A stretch of DNA of 64,000 nt from Capsicum annuum (taxonomy: Eukaryota; Streptophyta; Magnoliopsida; Solanales; Solanaceae): positions 115,301,502 to 115,365,501 of the forward strand of contig NC_061120.1 in the NCBI RefSeq assembly GCF_002878395.1, read 5' to 3'. Within the stretch, counting starts at the first letter, position 1; every line of letters begins with the position of its first letter. Below are positions 45,592 to 58,000 of the stretch, one piece after another. The notes below the pieces were generated by a model that was not told the DNA's origin, searched no databases, and saw only the letters and a list, made by a program, of their open reading frames with translations. The position numbers and the translations under genes were made by a program.

Positions 45592-46829
45592 CTAATAGTT
45601 TGTTCTTTTCCTCTATTTTTTCTTGTGATTGCAGACCATTTGTGTGGTTGTATAACATTCTGATTAGCAAGTAATATTTTTCTGATCAATATTCTTATAA
45701 ATATTGTACGTTTGAGATTGTCTATTTCGTTGATATATCTTACTAATGTATTAGATATATGTATACATATTAAATAATGGTGGAAAAGTGATGTTGAAAC
45801 ATCCAACAAAAATAAAAGGTTAAGATCAATACATTGAAAAGGAATATGAGGATGAACAAGTTAAGTAAGAAAGGATTGGTATAGTACTAACTATATTTAT
45901 ATGAAAAGAAGAACATCAAAAACATATAAACAATATAATAATGACTAAATAATAACACAAACACCCATAGATTATGCTATGTTTAAATTTGTCCCAAAAT
46001 GTTACTTTTGTGGCGCAAAAAAAAAGATTGAATACGAATCACCTACTTTCTGTTGTGGCAAAGGTGACACTTAAACCCACTTCTGCATTCGTTTCTTGTG
46101 ATTATGTTTTTTAGATTTATATTATGTATTTTCTAGTTAATCAATTTTGTTTTTAGTTAATTTTATAGTTGCAACAGAAATATATACAATAAACTGGATG
46201 TCTGAAACTCCTAATGGCTAATTTGCATCCTTCTATAACTTCTAAGATTTGTTGTAAAACTTATGCATATAAGAATGCTCTATGTATCTCTTTATGCATT
46301 TTAATTTCTTTTGTCTTCTAAAAAAGTGTGAGAATTAGAACTAAGAATACTTAAAAATTTGGTTTATTTTAATTCTGCATTGTTTCGCGGCTCGGTGATT
46401 TTACCAAAATAAATCTTGATCTTCAACTAATTTAATTAATGAAGTGTAACTCAACTTTTTGAAATGTATTCTAATGATGCTTCTGTTCTAGAGGTTCTTG
46501 CTCATCATTCTTACTCTCCACATGGGAAAAACTTCACCCCCCAAGACCTTAAGCTAGCGAAGACATATTGACACGAATTGCTTTATTGGATTTTAGATAA
46601 GTATTAGGTGAACCGAATAAAAAGAGACTCCTAGGATAGTTGTTGGAACCAATTTGATTGCTTTTAGTTTATGGTGAATTTGATATTTGTTCTTTTAGTA
46701 GGAAACTACACTGTATTCTTTGAATAGAATGCAATTAAAATGAATATAACATCATCTTTGATCATATAGAGATGAAAACATGAGTTTCTACTTGTAGCAT
46801 ATTCATATCACGGGTTAGTGTAGTATGGT
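45592..46829. other. AT-rich nuclear DNA, no gene seen
   Basis: No open frame longer than about 90 codons and no recognisable terminus. Nothing supportable was seen. Confidence 0.4.
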
Positions 46830-49120
46830 TGTAACTACCAACATTTTTGGGCTAGAGTTCGAATTGTTGTTCCTACATTAGTAAGATCAAAACCAATGAT
46901 TCTCATATCAAAATAAGTGTCATGATCATTATCCTAGTGTTAAGAGTGCTTACGAGGTGATAAATGTCAATAGGAATCACTTAGAGCAAAGTAAAGTTGA
47001 GCTAAGAACCTTTGCTTCGGCCAAATTTTTGTATTCGATTCTACAAGAGTCAACTTTGAATATGCATAACTTTTGACATATGGGTAAATTTGCAGCTCAA
47101 AACCCACCAAATGATAGATAATTGAGTTAGCTTTCCAACGATACCAATTTCTTTATCTAATACCCAAGCAAAAAGTTATGACTATTTTTTTGAGAAATAG
47201 TAAGGGGTCACGATAGCCCCGCGCCACGAGGGGTATTCCACCGGACAAGGGTCATATTGCGAGGGATATTCCACTGGAATAGGGGTTGCACTGTGAGGAC
47301 CATTCCTATGGGAAAAAGAGGCCAGGGGACAATTGGATCCTTTTCCCTCAACCCCAATCATCCAAAATACAATTTTTAACATTCCAATGGGCATTATTTG
47401 CCCATTACCTCAAAATTACTCACTATAAACCCTTCTCAAGAACAAAATTCAAGCTCCATTTCCCTAAGAATCCAAGAGTTCAAGCTTCCAAGTTCAAGCA
47501 ATCTTCAAGAATCTAGTTATTGAGGTATGTGGAGTTTATGAACAAGGACATTCTTCCATCCTTGTGCCTAAAACTTGTTTAAAATTTTATGTTATATGAT
47601 TTGAAATTAGGGTTCATACCCAAGCTATCTTATTTTGAGTTTATGAATTATTATGTGATTAAAGTATTAAAGTGCATACTTGTTCTCATCTAACTATGTC
47701 TTGACTTAAAGATTTTTCCATTATGATTTGAATACCATGAGGGTGATTTGAAACATTGATTAAAGATTTCCAATTGAGTATTAAGAATGATATTGTATTA
47801 CAAGCTACTCCCTCCATTTTTAAAATAATGATGTACTTTCGTTTTTAGTCCGTTTATAAAAGAATGACCCCTTTTCTTTTTTGACAATGCTTTAAGTTCA
47901 ACTTTCCACATGACATGTTTAGGACCACAAGATTGAAGGGTATTTTAGAATATTTGACACAACTTTAATCTAAGGCCACAAGATTCAAAAGAATTCTTTA
48001 TTTTCTTAAACTTTATGCCAAGTCAAATTAGATCATTCTTTTTAAAACAGAGGGAGTATATGAAATAAAGTATAAGATTTAAGGTTTACATTTAAGAACT
48101 AAGTTTAAAAGAAAATTTTGATCTTTTGATTCTATGATAAAGCTTGAAATCCACAATTATTTACCATTCTTATGATTTAAAGCAAAGAAAAGCATAATTA
48201 GTTTCTAGTATACGAACTCTTATGGTATTTTAAGGTGGATTTCCTAAAGTATGAGTATATAAGTAATATAGGAGTAGTATTTAGCAACGAGAAGGGAATA
48301 CAGATGAGTATATCCTTAATTCCTAGAAACTATGAGTCACCATAGGTTTAAGTCCCAATATGGGTTAAGTTCAATGACACTAAGATTAAGGTTCTATTCT
48401 GATGGAAAGGGTAGAATAGCTCTACCCAACATGAGTAAGACCTTGGACTCCATGATTTCTTACATGGTTTATGTTAATTAGAAGAAACTCCCAAAAAAAA
48501 GAATAAAAAAGCAAAGCTTTTAGAAACTAAGTGTTATGGCACATAAAGTTTATTTGTTTATGCTTCATTTCTCATTTTTATGATTTTGTTGTTATGGTTT
48601 TATTCAAGCTCAAGGTGAGTCATTTACCCTTAGCATGCATCATTTGAAAGTTTATATGAATATTCAGTTATTATTTTACTTATGTATTCACCCCCGCATA
48701 CTTAGTACATTTTAGAAGTACTAACCTACATATATGTCTAATATGCTACATTGTCTCATAATGTTGGTACCCATTGGAGAATATCATAATCAGACAGTTT
48801 GTAGCTTCCAGTTAGTAGGTGAAGAGTTCTTTTGATTTGAGGACTCGAGTCAACTCCTATTCTAGTAGCATTTTCTTATTTAGATATATTGATTAGAGAT
48901 AGCTGGGGTCATGTCCCAACTACCTATAGTCAGTATTAGTAGAGACTTCATAGACGGTTATTCAGAGTTGATGTATTTACTTTCAGCTTTGTTTTTTATA
49001 ACCAAAGTGTAAATGTCTCTAATAGTTTTATATTGAACATACTTAGTAAAGATGTCTCTTTCACTTATTTCTTTTGAATTTATGTATCTTATTCAGTTGC
49101 TCACGAGTTATGCAAGTATC
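46830..49120 (+). repeat. 5' LTR of element B
   Basis: Matches 52210-53042 and 58001-58944. Without the MITE at 47808-48056 it is about 2.04 kb. The last roughly 75 bases present at the end of the other LTR (CATGTGACGTCCAAGGGGGA and neighbours) are not found here, so its 3' end is truncated or diverged. Confidence 0.78.
47806..48058. mobile_element. Stowaway-like MITE, 249 bp
   Basis: Terminal inverted repeats CTCCCTCCATTTTTA and, at the other end, TTAAAACAGAGGGAG are flanked by TA on both sides, the target duplication of Tc1/mariner-derived Stowaway MITEs. The other LTR of element B lacks the insert and has a continuous AAGTTATATAAAAG there, an empty site. It encodes nothing and would depend on a mariner-like transposase elsewhere. 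Confidence 0.88.
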
Positions 49121-52100
49121 TTAGTATTTATGTTCAAACTCTAGATTATGCAGTAAAGTTGTCCTTTTATAAACTTCTATCGATTCATGTGTTACTCCAT
49201 AATTCTTAATCTATGACTTTATGATATAACATAAGTACTAGATTACAATTTCTCCCAAGATGATGCTCTCAAATTTACTATCAATAACTTTGGAAGTCAT
49301 GCAAGGAGCTTGCGAAGAGCTCGCTAGTGTGTTATAAGTCCTTTAAGTGGAAAGCTTATGTTTTGATCTATATGAGTTGTGCAGTTAAGATAGAATACAT
49401 TATGTATTTATATTCCTCATTAACCCCTTTAATCCAAATAGTGCTCATGAGAGAAAACAGTATAAACCCAGATTGTTAAATAGAGTTTTCATTCAAGGGG
49501 TATTATGACTTTGAGTGTTATGATTCATAAGTAGTAGAACCTTATAGTTAGGAGTATGGGTTAAGAAGTGAAGTGACAATAACGGTGGTAATGGTGATTC
49601 ATTGCATCTATATAAATAAACTTTTGCATACGATCGAGTTAGTACCAAATTGATATGTCCTTGTATATTAGCTTAGGGGTAATGAATGTGGTACAGGTTC
49701 CTTGGTAAAAGATAGAAAAGAAGTTATTAGTTAAGGTGAATTGTTGTTTGCTTGAAGTAGGAAAAGAGTTATTGATGGTATTTATTATTTTAGAAAAGTA
49801 TAGGATATTAATGAAAGTATTTGGTGGTTGAGTATTGTTAATTTAGGCTTCTCGTGAGGTTGCAAAAAAAGGAATTTAGTTGAAACTTATAAAGCTATGA
49901 AAGTAATTTAGGTGTATTGATGGGTAAATAGTAGTAATGGGTAGAAGGAGTACGTGCTAACAGATTTTAATAAGATATACCATTTGATTATGATTGATTA
50001 TTGTTGTTATGAGGTTCTAGTGGACTAGTGTTTCTTGGTGTTTTATTTTATAGCTTTCAAGCGAGAATAATATGTGAGGTTGTTTTGTTAATCATTCCTA
50101 GCACTAGACACTAAGTTTGAACAATAGATGATCATCAAGGTAGAAGTAATAATTGCTTGGGTAGTGATGCTAGTTATATGAAAGTGGTCTAGTAGGCTTG
50201 AACAGTATATGCAAGAGTTTAAGTTCATTTATTTGCAATTAAGTATGATGTTGTAGGTATGATTTAGATATGTACCCAAGGTGATGTAGGGGTTGCATTA
50301 TTTTCTAAGATTATTAAACGTTTGTATAGTTAGTAGTAACTTTGAGTTGCTGAACAGGAAGAAGGCTAGTTATATAGTATATGGTATTCTTAAAAGCTAA
50401 TTTAAGGAGTTATGGATTGATGATATTGAGTTTTTTTGTATTATTTTGATTCTCGTGGTTTAGGAAAAATATAAGTTTAGAAATATGATACAGATTATGT
50501 GTTTAATGAGGCAGATATAGTTGCGGGGGAAGTGTAAGTCTATGACGATGATTATTGAAGATAGAGAAAGTTAAGGATGCTATATATGAAGGGATTGTCC
50601 AAGAATGAAATTAGTATGTTTTAAATATAGTTCATTCGCATGAGTTGATCATTTCTCTGTAGAACAATAGAGTGAAGAAATTATGGCTCAGTCCTAGGGA
50701 TATGAAATAGATCCATAAGTTTAGAAGGTTGGCTTTAGTCTAAGGGGGAGACGATAGTGGTGATGAATAATTATTTAGATGGGGGAGTAAATGTTTCTTA
50801 TTGTGAAAAGATTATTGTATACTTGTTTTATATAAGTTATAAGTTTGAAAGATGATTGAGGCCAAGCTTTAGGTATATGTCATGGTTAGTTGAAAATTTT
50901 CGTGTGTGTCTTCTTGGGGATAATGTAGGAAATTGTTATTGATAGAAGTATTAGAGAATTTGGAAAAGATGCTTTGGTGGGATGTTTGTCTAGAAGTTCA
51001 TGTGTGGTTATAATGATAGGCTTGAATGTCATGTTGGTATATAAGTGGAGGGGTTTATTTTACGTTAGTGAATTCCTAGTAAGAGGCTGAATTTAGTAGT
51101 TGAAGTGGTAAGAAGAATGATTCTTAAGATGATAGTTGTGATAATGCATGGGGTATTGAATTCATAGTTCAGACTAGTGTTATGGTGTTATATGTAGTAC
51201 CTTCTAATTTTAATTTAGGATTGAACATGTTGAGAGCAGGTAGTTCAACTCAGACTTTGGTTGGAGTAGTTATATGTACCCATACAAGTATTTAAGGAGT
51301 GAGGCTAAGCTTAAACTAGGCAGTTGCATTGCCGAAGTCCTAGTATATATTATAGTCATATGTTCCATGTTATAGAGTTATAACCATGTTATGATTCCTT
51401 ATTTAGATATCTAATTCATATCATGCCCAAAATTCTTTGCTCCCTAATGTTATTAGAACTTCTTGCAAAGAGTGTTGAAGAAATACTCCAGTTGAGTATA
51501 AACTTTCAGGAGGATCCAGTCTGTATACTCAGTAATTCAGTTTAGCAACTAGACAGATAAGCTCCTATAGATTTCCATCTTTCCATAGTCTTACTATCCA
51601 AAGTTCCTTAAATGTGTCTATTCCATGAGGTAATTTGTTTGCATACATGTAAGTTGCAAATTTAGTTTGGTCCAAGCATCATGTTTCAGATTCAGCTATT
51701 TAGTCATGACTCAGTACATAAGTGTTTAACTCATTATCTCAGTTTTTCAAGTATTCCTGCTCAAACATTGTGATACCCATTGTATGACCTTAGTCTTATA
51801 GTCTCATGATTCATGCTTACATAATGTACTTGGCGAGGCCACGAAGCCTTTTTATTTTGATTTATATATATGTTTTGTTGAGGGATAATTCCTAATGAGA
51901 AGTTACATAATTTATTCCATCCCTAGTAACTTTTGAAATTTTAATTCATCAGTTATCACTTAGCAATTCTATATGTATGATTGTATCATGAATATTTTAA
52001 GTGAGTTCGAAACTCTCAGCACGAATCAGCTCCTTACAGTCAATAGAGTCAAGTCAACTCAGAATTCGATTTCATGATGGAAGTTCAAGTGTTTTAGCTT

Positions 52101-52209
52101 AGTTATATCCTTCGTTAGCAGATATGTCATGCAGATTATTTCATACTTTTAAAGTTTCAGTAAGTTCCTATCTATTATTCGAGGATGAATGATTCCAAGG
52201 GAGAGATAA
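49121..52209 (+). other. Decayed internal region of element B
   Basis: AT-rich (TAG- and TTAG-rich) sequence without an open frame of note. No zinc knuckle, protease, reverse transcriptase or integrase motif could be read in any frame. A polypurine tract-like ATTCCAAGGGAGAGATAA lies at about 52192-52209. Confidence 0.55.
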
Positions 52210-53042
52210 TAGAATACCCTACATTTTTGGGCTAGAATTTGAACAGTCATTCCTATATTTATAAGCTTAAAACCAATGATTCCCACGTGAATATAAGTTT
52301 TATGATCATTATCCTAGTTTTAAGAGTGCTTATGAGGTGAAAAATGTTCATAGGGAAAACTTAGAGCATAGTTGAGCTAAGAGCCTTTGCTTCGGCCAAA
52401 TTTTTGTATTTGATTCTACAAGGGTCAAATTTGACTATGTATACCTTTTGACATATAAGGAATTTTGTAGCTTAATACCCATTGAATAATAGATAATTGA
52501 GTTAGCTTTCCAATGATACCAATTTTGCATTAATCCGATACCCGAGCAAAAAGTTATAACCATTTTCGTGAAAAATAGTAAGAGCTTATGCTATCCCCAT
52601 GGCAAGAGGGCTGTTCGACCAGAATAGGGGTCACGCAGCAAAGTCCATTGCCATGGGAAAAAGAGGCCAAGGGGAAATTGGGTCATTTCCCTTCAACCCC
52701 AATCGTCCAAAACATGATCTTTAACATTCAAAAGGGCATTATTTGCCCATTACCTCAAAATTACTCACTAGAAACCCTTCCCATTCCCAAGAACCAAATT
52801 CAAGCTCCCTTTCCCCAAGAATCCAAGAGTTCAAGCTTCCAAGTTCAAGCAATCTTCAAAAATATAGCTATTAGGTATGTGGGGTTTATGAACAAGGACA
52901 TTAGTCCCTCCTTGTGCCCAAAACTTGTTTAAAAGTGTAAGTTATATGATTTGCAATTAGGGTTTAAGTTATCTTGTTTTGAGTTTATGAAATTACTATG
53001 TGACTGAAGTATTAAAGTGCATACTAGTTCTCATCTAACTAT

Positions 53043-54857
53043 TAAAGTGATGACTATTAAGTTGGTTATTGAGGGATTTCATTGTGCATCAGTAGTGCTT
53101 ACACGCCATAGGTGGGCCTAGGCGAGGAGGAAAAGAGGAGATTTTGGGAGGTTTTGGATGAGGTTGTTCGAGGCGTTCCTAGCTCAGAGAAGATTTTCAT
53201 AGGAAGGGACTTTAATGGGACACTGGGTTAGTGTTGTTAGGGTATGAGGATGTGCATGGAGACTTTGGTTTTAGGGTTAGGAATGATGACGGAGCTATTC
53301 TTTTGGATTTGCGAGGGCCTTTGGGTTGGTGGTGGTGAATTCCAGCTTTCCGAAGAAGGAGGATCACCTACCTGGTTACTTTTCATAGTAGGCTAGCTAA
53401 GACCTAAATTGACTTTTTATTGCTTAGGAAGGAGGATAGAGTTTTGTGTAAGGTTTGTAAGGTCTTCCCGAATGAGAATCTTGTGATACAACATAGACTT
53501 CTAGTGATGGATTTAGGTATTAAGAGGGGCAAGAAGAGAAGGAGTGGTGAGGGTTAGGATAGAGTTAGGTGGGGCGGCCTGACTTTAGCCAGTGCTATGG
53601 AGATAGGGGCAAAGTTGGAAGGGATGAGGGTGTGGAAGTGTAGAAGGGACGTGGATAGTATATGGGATAGGGCCGCAGGTTGCATTAAGGATACTGGTAG
53701 AGAGGTTTTGGGTGTTCTGAAGGGATGGTCTGGCCGACATTGAAGGGACTGATGGTGGAATGAAGAAGTTAAGAAAAAGGTGGAGACAAAGACGGTAATG
53801 TATGTTAAGTTGGTTGAGAGTAATGATGAAGAGGAGAAGCGGGTGAGCAGGGAGGACTACAAGTTATCTAAGAAAGAGGCTAAGTTAGTTGTTACGGCTG
53901 CTAAGACAGTAGCTTTTGTGAGTCTGTATAAGAAGTTAGAGGAGAAAGATAGGGAAAAAGGTTGTTTAGGCTTGCCAAGTTTAGGGAGCAAAAGGATCGG
54001 GATCTGGACCAAGTAAAGTAAATTAAGTGAGAGAATGGCAGAGTTTTGGTAGAAAACGCCCTCATTAAGAAAAAATGACAGTCGTATTTTCATAAGCCCC
54101 TGAATGATGAGGGGGACAGAGGTGTTGTGTTGAGGGAGTTGGACCACTTAGGGGAGTGTCAGAATTTCAACTTTTGTCAGCATTTTAAGGTAGAGGGGGT
54201 TAGCGAGGCTATTCGCAATATGCAAAGGGGCAGGCCGATGGGGCCCGATAATATTTCGGTAAATTTTTGGAAGTTTTCTTACAGGGCAGGGTTGAGGTGG
54301 CTGACCAACTTGTTTAACATCATTTTCAAGTCCACTAAGATGCCTGAGGTATGAAGATAGAGCACGATAATTCCTTTATTAAGAACAAAGGTGACATCCA
54401 GAGTTGCAACAATAATCGGGGTATTAAGTTATTAAGTCACACCATGAAAATTTAGGAGAGGGTGGTGGAACGGAGGTTAAGGAAGATTGTGTCTATTTCG
54501 GAGAATCAATTTGGTTTTATGCCTGGTCACTCCACGACTAAGGCAATTCACCTAGTGCGAAGACTGGTAGAGTAATATAGAGAGAGGGAGGGGGATCTTC
54601 ACTTGGTGTTTATTGACTTGGAAAAGGCGTATAACAAGGTTCCAGGGAGGTTTTGTGGAGATGCTTGGAGGTGGTAGGGGTCACAATGGCATACATTAGA
54701 GCGATTAAGGGCATATCTGAGGGGGCGAAGACTCGGGTAAGGACAGTGGGAGGAGATTCCGAGCATTTCTTGATCTTAACTAGGTTGTACTAGGGATCGG
54801 CTCTTATTCCATTTCTTTTTACCGTGGTGATGGATGTGTTGACAAGGAGCATACAAG
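53043..54857 (+). pseudogene. RTE-type LINE, endonuclease and reverse transcriptase part, 5' half
   Basis: Read over several frames, the 5' part is the end of an apurinic-type endonuclease domain (IFIGRDFNGTLG, then PKKEDH and IDFLLLRKED, ending with an H-motif LLVMDLGI). The N-terminal endonuclease residues are missing, so the copy is 5'-truncated. A linker at 53780-54016 is open for 78 codons. Reverse transcriptase follows: VSEAIRNMQRGRPMGPDNIS, NQFGFMPGHSTT and LVFIDLEKAYNKVP. The protein would nick target DNA and copy the element RNA in place. Many stops and frameshifts are present. The coding sequence stops at 54857 and resumes at 57421. Confidence 0.85.
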
Positions 54858-55199
54858 GATGATACAAGCATGAGGTGCACAAAATTGTACAAGGCATTGT
54901 CAAAGGTTCAAACTTTAGAATTGGCAAGTGTTTGGAGCATTTTAAAGCCTTGTCAAGTGGAAAGAGGATAAGGGAACCATTACACTCGAGAGGTGCCTCA
55001 CTTGAAGGACAAAATAGACTTTGCACACTATGATTTGACACTCAAAAGGTGCCCCATTTTAGGGCTATTGTTGTCTTTTAAGACTCCTTTTTTACACTCC
55101 AAAGGAGCACCCTTCATTAAGGGTATTTTTTTCCTTGTTTGTAATAAGTATAAATAGGTACCTCAGCTCTTATTTTTCCTTAGTTTTTGAGATAATGCA

Positions 55200-57018
55200 T
55201 GTAATACCTCGAGAAATGTTTCATTGAAATTTTGTGCGTAAACGTGTTGGGTTCTATCTTCTAGAATGAATTATAAATTTTTCGTGCAGAATGTCTTAGA
55301 TTATGACCCACCATTGCGTAGAGTATCGAATAATCTTTCCAAAGATATATGGATCATCCAAAACAGACACCCGATCTACGAGTTATGACCATTCCGATCG
55401 AACTGTGAATAGTAGTGAACAGTAAAACGTGCAGGAAAAAGTACTAAAGCCTGGAGTATTTTTGCTCCAACTTTAAACAATCATAACTCCTTGTACATAA
55501 TGATCTAGGTGATATACTATATATCAACAGAAAGATCTGTGAGTCCTCTTTCCAACGAAATTGGTTTCATCTAATTTGTCTATCGAAGCAAAAAGTTATG
55601 GTCGATCTACTTTACCCTAACAAAAGTAAATTTTTGGGTCAACTTCAAATAATCATAACTCATCGTACATAATGATCTGGGTGAGATACTATACATCAAC
55701 GGAAATATATGAGAGTTCTCTTTCTAATAAAATTGGTTTCATCCAATTTGGATATCGGAGTAAAACGTTATGGTTGATCTACTTCAAACTATCAAAACAG
55801 TCCATCAAAGGACAGATTTGAGAATTATTTGATTTTTAGGGGCGTTTTGGTCATTGTCCCTCACCCAAAATCCATCCAAACCCTATATTAAAGCCTATTA
55901 AAAGCATTATATGTTATATTTCATCAAATTCCCTCAAAAAAAAACCCTAAGCTCCTACATCCAACTTCAAGAACCTCCAAAGTTCACCATTAATTCTGCA
56001 AATTTATTTAAGATTCCAAGATCCTAGTTCAAGAACTCCAAGAACCATCATTCAAAGGCATGATTAACATCTCAAAAATGAGTATCGATCTAAAGTTCAT
56101 CATTCAAGGTATGTGGGGTTTTTCAACAAGAACTCTCTTTAGTTCTTGTGCCCAAAAGTAATTTTCTTTACAAAGGCATGATTTTTATTTGATATTTACG
56201 AATTTGAAGCATGAACCCATATCTTATGATGATTATTATAAAATCTTGATGTTTNNNNNNNNNNNNNNNNNNNNNNNNNNNNNNNNNNNNNNNNNNNNNN
56301 NNNNNNNNNNNNNNNNNNNNNNNNNNNNNNNNNNNNNNNNNNNNNNNNNNNNNNAAAGAGAGTTCTTGTGCCCAAAAGTAATTTTCTTTACAAAGGCATG
56401 ATTTTTATTTGATATTTACGAATTTGAAGCATGAACCCATATCTTATGATGATTATTATAAAATCTTGATGTTTATGATTTTGAAAGATGAATTTACATG
56501 TGTGGAGATATAAAGCATGAATCTTGAACGATATTTATCATGATTTTGATATTTGGGTCATGAATCCCCATTGGAAATTATGTTTTTTTAGAAAGTGTGT
56601 GTTATAAGCACGTTGATATTGAATATTTGAGATATTTTGAATGATTTGACCTTTTGGTCTTATGGAGTTGTTTTGAACTCGAGTGTGAAAGAAATGCACA
56701 ACGTGGTTGATTTTGATAGATGGGAAGCATGATGGCTCCCGATGTATATTTATATATTACTGAAATTGTTTTATTGTGGATTATCTTTGAAATGATCTGA
56801 GCTAAGTCCGGGAGAAATCTTTAGCACTGAGTGGGAGATATAAAGCGACCTTACTTCTTTAGAACTACGTGCCCCCATAGGAGTGAGCCTGAGGCTGATT
56901 TATATAGTGATCACTAGTTTGTGTGGATTTGATATCGATAGTCCTACTCCGATGGCAAGGATAGGATGGCTCTCCCCAATGTGGGTTGTACGTTGGACTC
57001 CATGTAGCTTACATGGTT
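55200..57018 (+). repeat. Truncated LTR of the element A family
   Basis: It starts TGTAATACCTCGAG and follows the element A LTR, read on its minus strand, through GTGTTGGGTTCTATCTTCTA, then CATCTCAAAAATGAGTATCG. It reaches GTTGGACTCCATGTAGCTTA near 56990 and then stops matching at about 57018. Roughly the last quarter of the LTR is missing. It contains an N gap whose flanks are duplicated, so its real length is about 214 bases less than shown. Confidence 0.87.
56255..56354. other. Assembly gap (100 N) with duplicated flanks
   Basis: Exactly 100 N. Bases 56141-56254 recur at 56361-56474 with no visible difference. This is an unmerged overlap like the two gaps in element A. Confidence 0.92.
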
Positions 57019-57420
57019 TAGTTTTTTACATAATGAATTGAGTGAATTTTCAGATTGTAATATTAGTGTTAGCTTGTAGTATTCTCTTTCTCCTTCAGAG
57101 AAAGAAACCAAATTAGTTTTAGCACAATTGATGGATTTCACTTGTGTTGACAAATTGGCAAGAAAGGTGGGTTTTGAGGAGTGTGAATTTCCTTGGTCCA
57201 CCTAAGAGGAAGTTTTCAGATTCTATTGGTGAGGTGTGATTAATAGGTTTGATACACCATCTTTTGTTAATCACTTGGTAGAAGTAAGGATCTTTCTATC
57301 TATCTTTACATTTATGCAATCTTCTTCTTCACCCCCTTTCTTTTGTGTTGTTTTTGTTTGCTGATTTTTGTATCTTGTGTGTCCATTTCGTGAATTCCTA
57401 GTTTTCTCTTGTATCAAAGG

Positions 57421-58000
57421 CGAGGTGCCTTGGTGTATACTTTTTGCAGATAATGTAGTTATGATTGATGAGTCGCGACAAGGTATTAATGATAAGCTAG
57501 AGGTTTGGCGACAAACCCTGGAGTCTAAAGGTTTTTGGTTGAGTAGGACTAAGACGGAGTACTTAGAGTGCAAGTTTAGTGACTCGAGGCAAGAGAAGGA
57601 GGTGGTAGTAAAGTTGGATTCCCATGCGGTTTGCAAGAGGGATATTTTTAAGTATCTTGGGTCTACGATTCAGGGGAATAGAGAGATGGATGAGGATGTC
57701 TCGCACCATATTGGGGCAGGTTAGATGAAATGGAGGCTCACTTCAGGAATTTTATGCGATAAGAAGGTGCCCCCAAGGTGTATGGCAGATTCTATAGAGT
57801 TGTAGTCCGACCGGCTATGTTATATGGAGCGAAGTGTTGGTCGGTTAAGAATTCTCATATACAAAAGTTGAAGGTGGCGAAAATGAGGATGTTGCGTTGG
57901 ATGTGTGGTTTTAGAGGTAGTAGTATGGATTGCGTACACTCTACCCTCCCTAGAGCCCACGATATGGGAATATACTGGGCTTGTTGTTGTTGTTGTTGAT
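57421..58000 (+). pseudogene. RTE-type LINE, 3' half with TTG tail
   Basis: The LINE frame resumes with [20 protein letters not shown], where FADN stands at the catalytic FADD box, so one catalytic aspartate is lost. It continues [20 protein letters not shown], then [10 protein letters not shown] and RPAMLYGAKCWSVKNSHIQK. It ends LKVAKMRMLRWMCG, then an untranslated tail TGCGTACACTCTACCCTCCC and finally (TTG)n at 57981-57998. A TTG-repeat 3' end instead of poly(A) is characteristic of the plant RTE clade. The sequence after it is the resumed LTR of element B. Confidence 0.88.

Larger units (their letters stand above)
54858..57420 (+). mobile_element. Insertion inside the LINE, itself holding a truncated LTR
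   Basis: LINE coding sequence is interrupted from 54858 to 57420. Within this, 55200-57018 is a truncated LTR of the element A family. The outer parts, 54858-55199 and 57019-57420, match neither and may be a small non-autonomous element. A TATAAATAGG promoter-like site lies at 55151, and repeated 'caaaaggtgccc' and 'gaggtgcc' motifs lie upstream of it. The bases next to the joins (CAAGG and CAAAGG) are similar but not a convincing target duplication. Confidence 0.55.
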
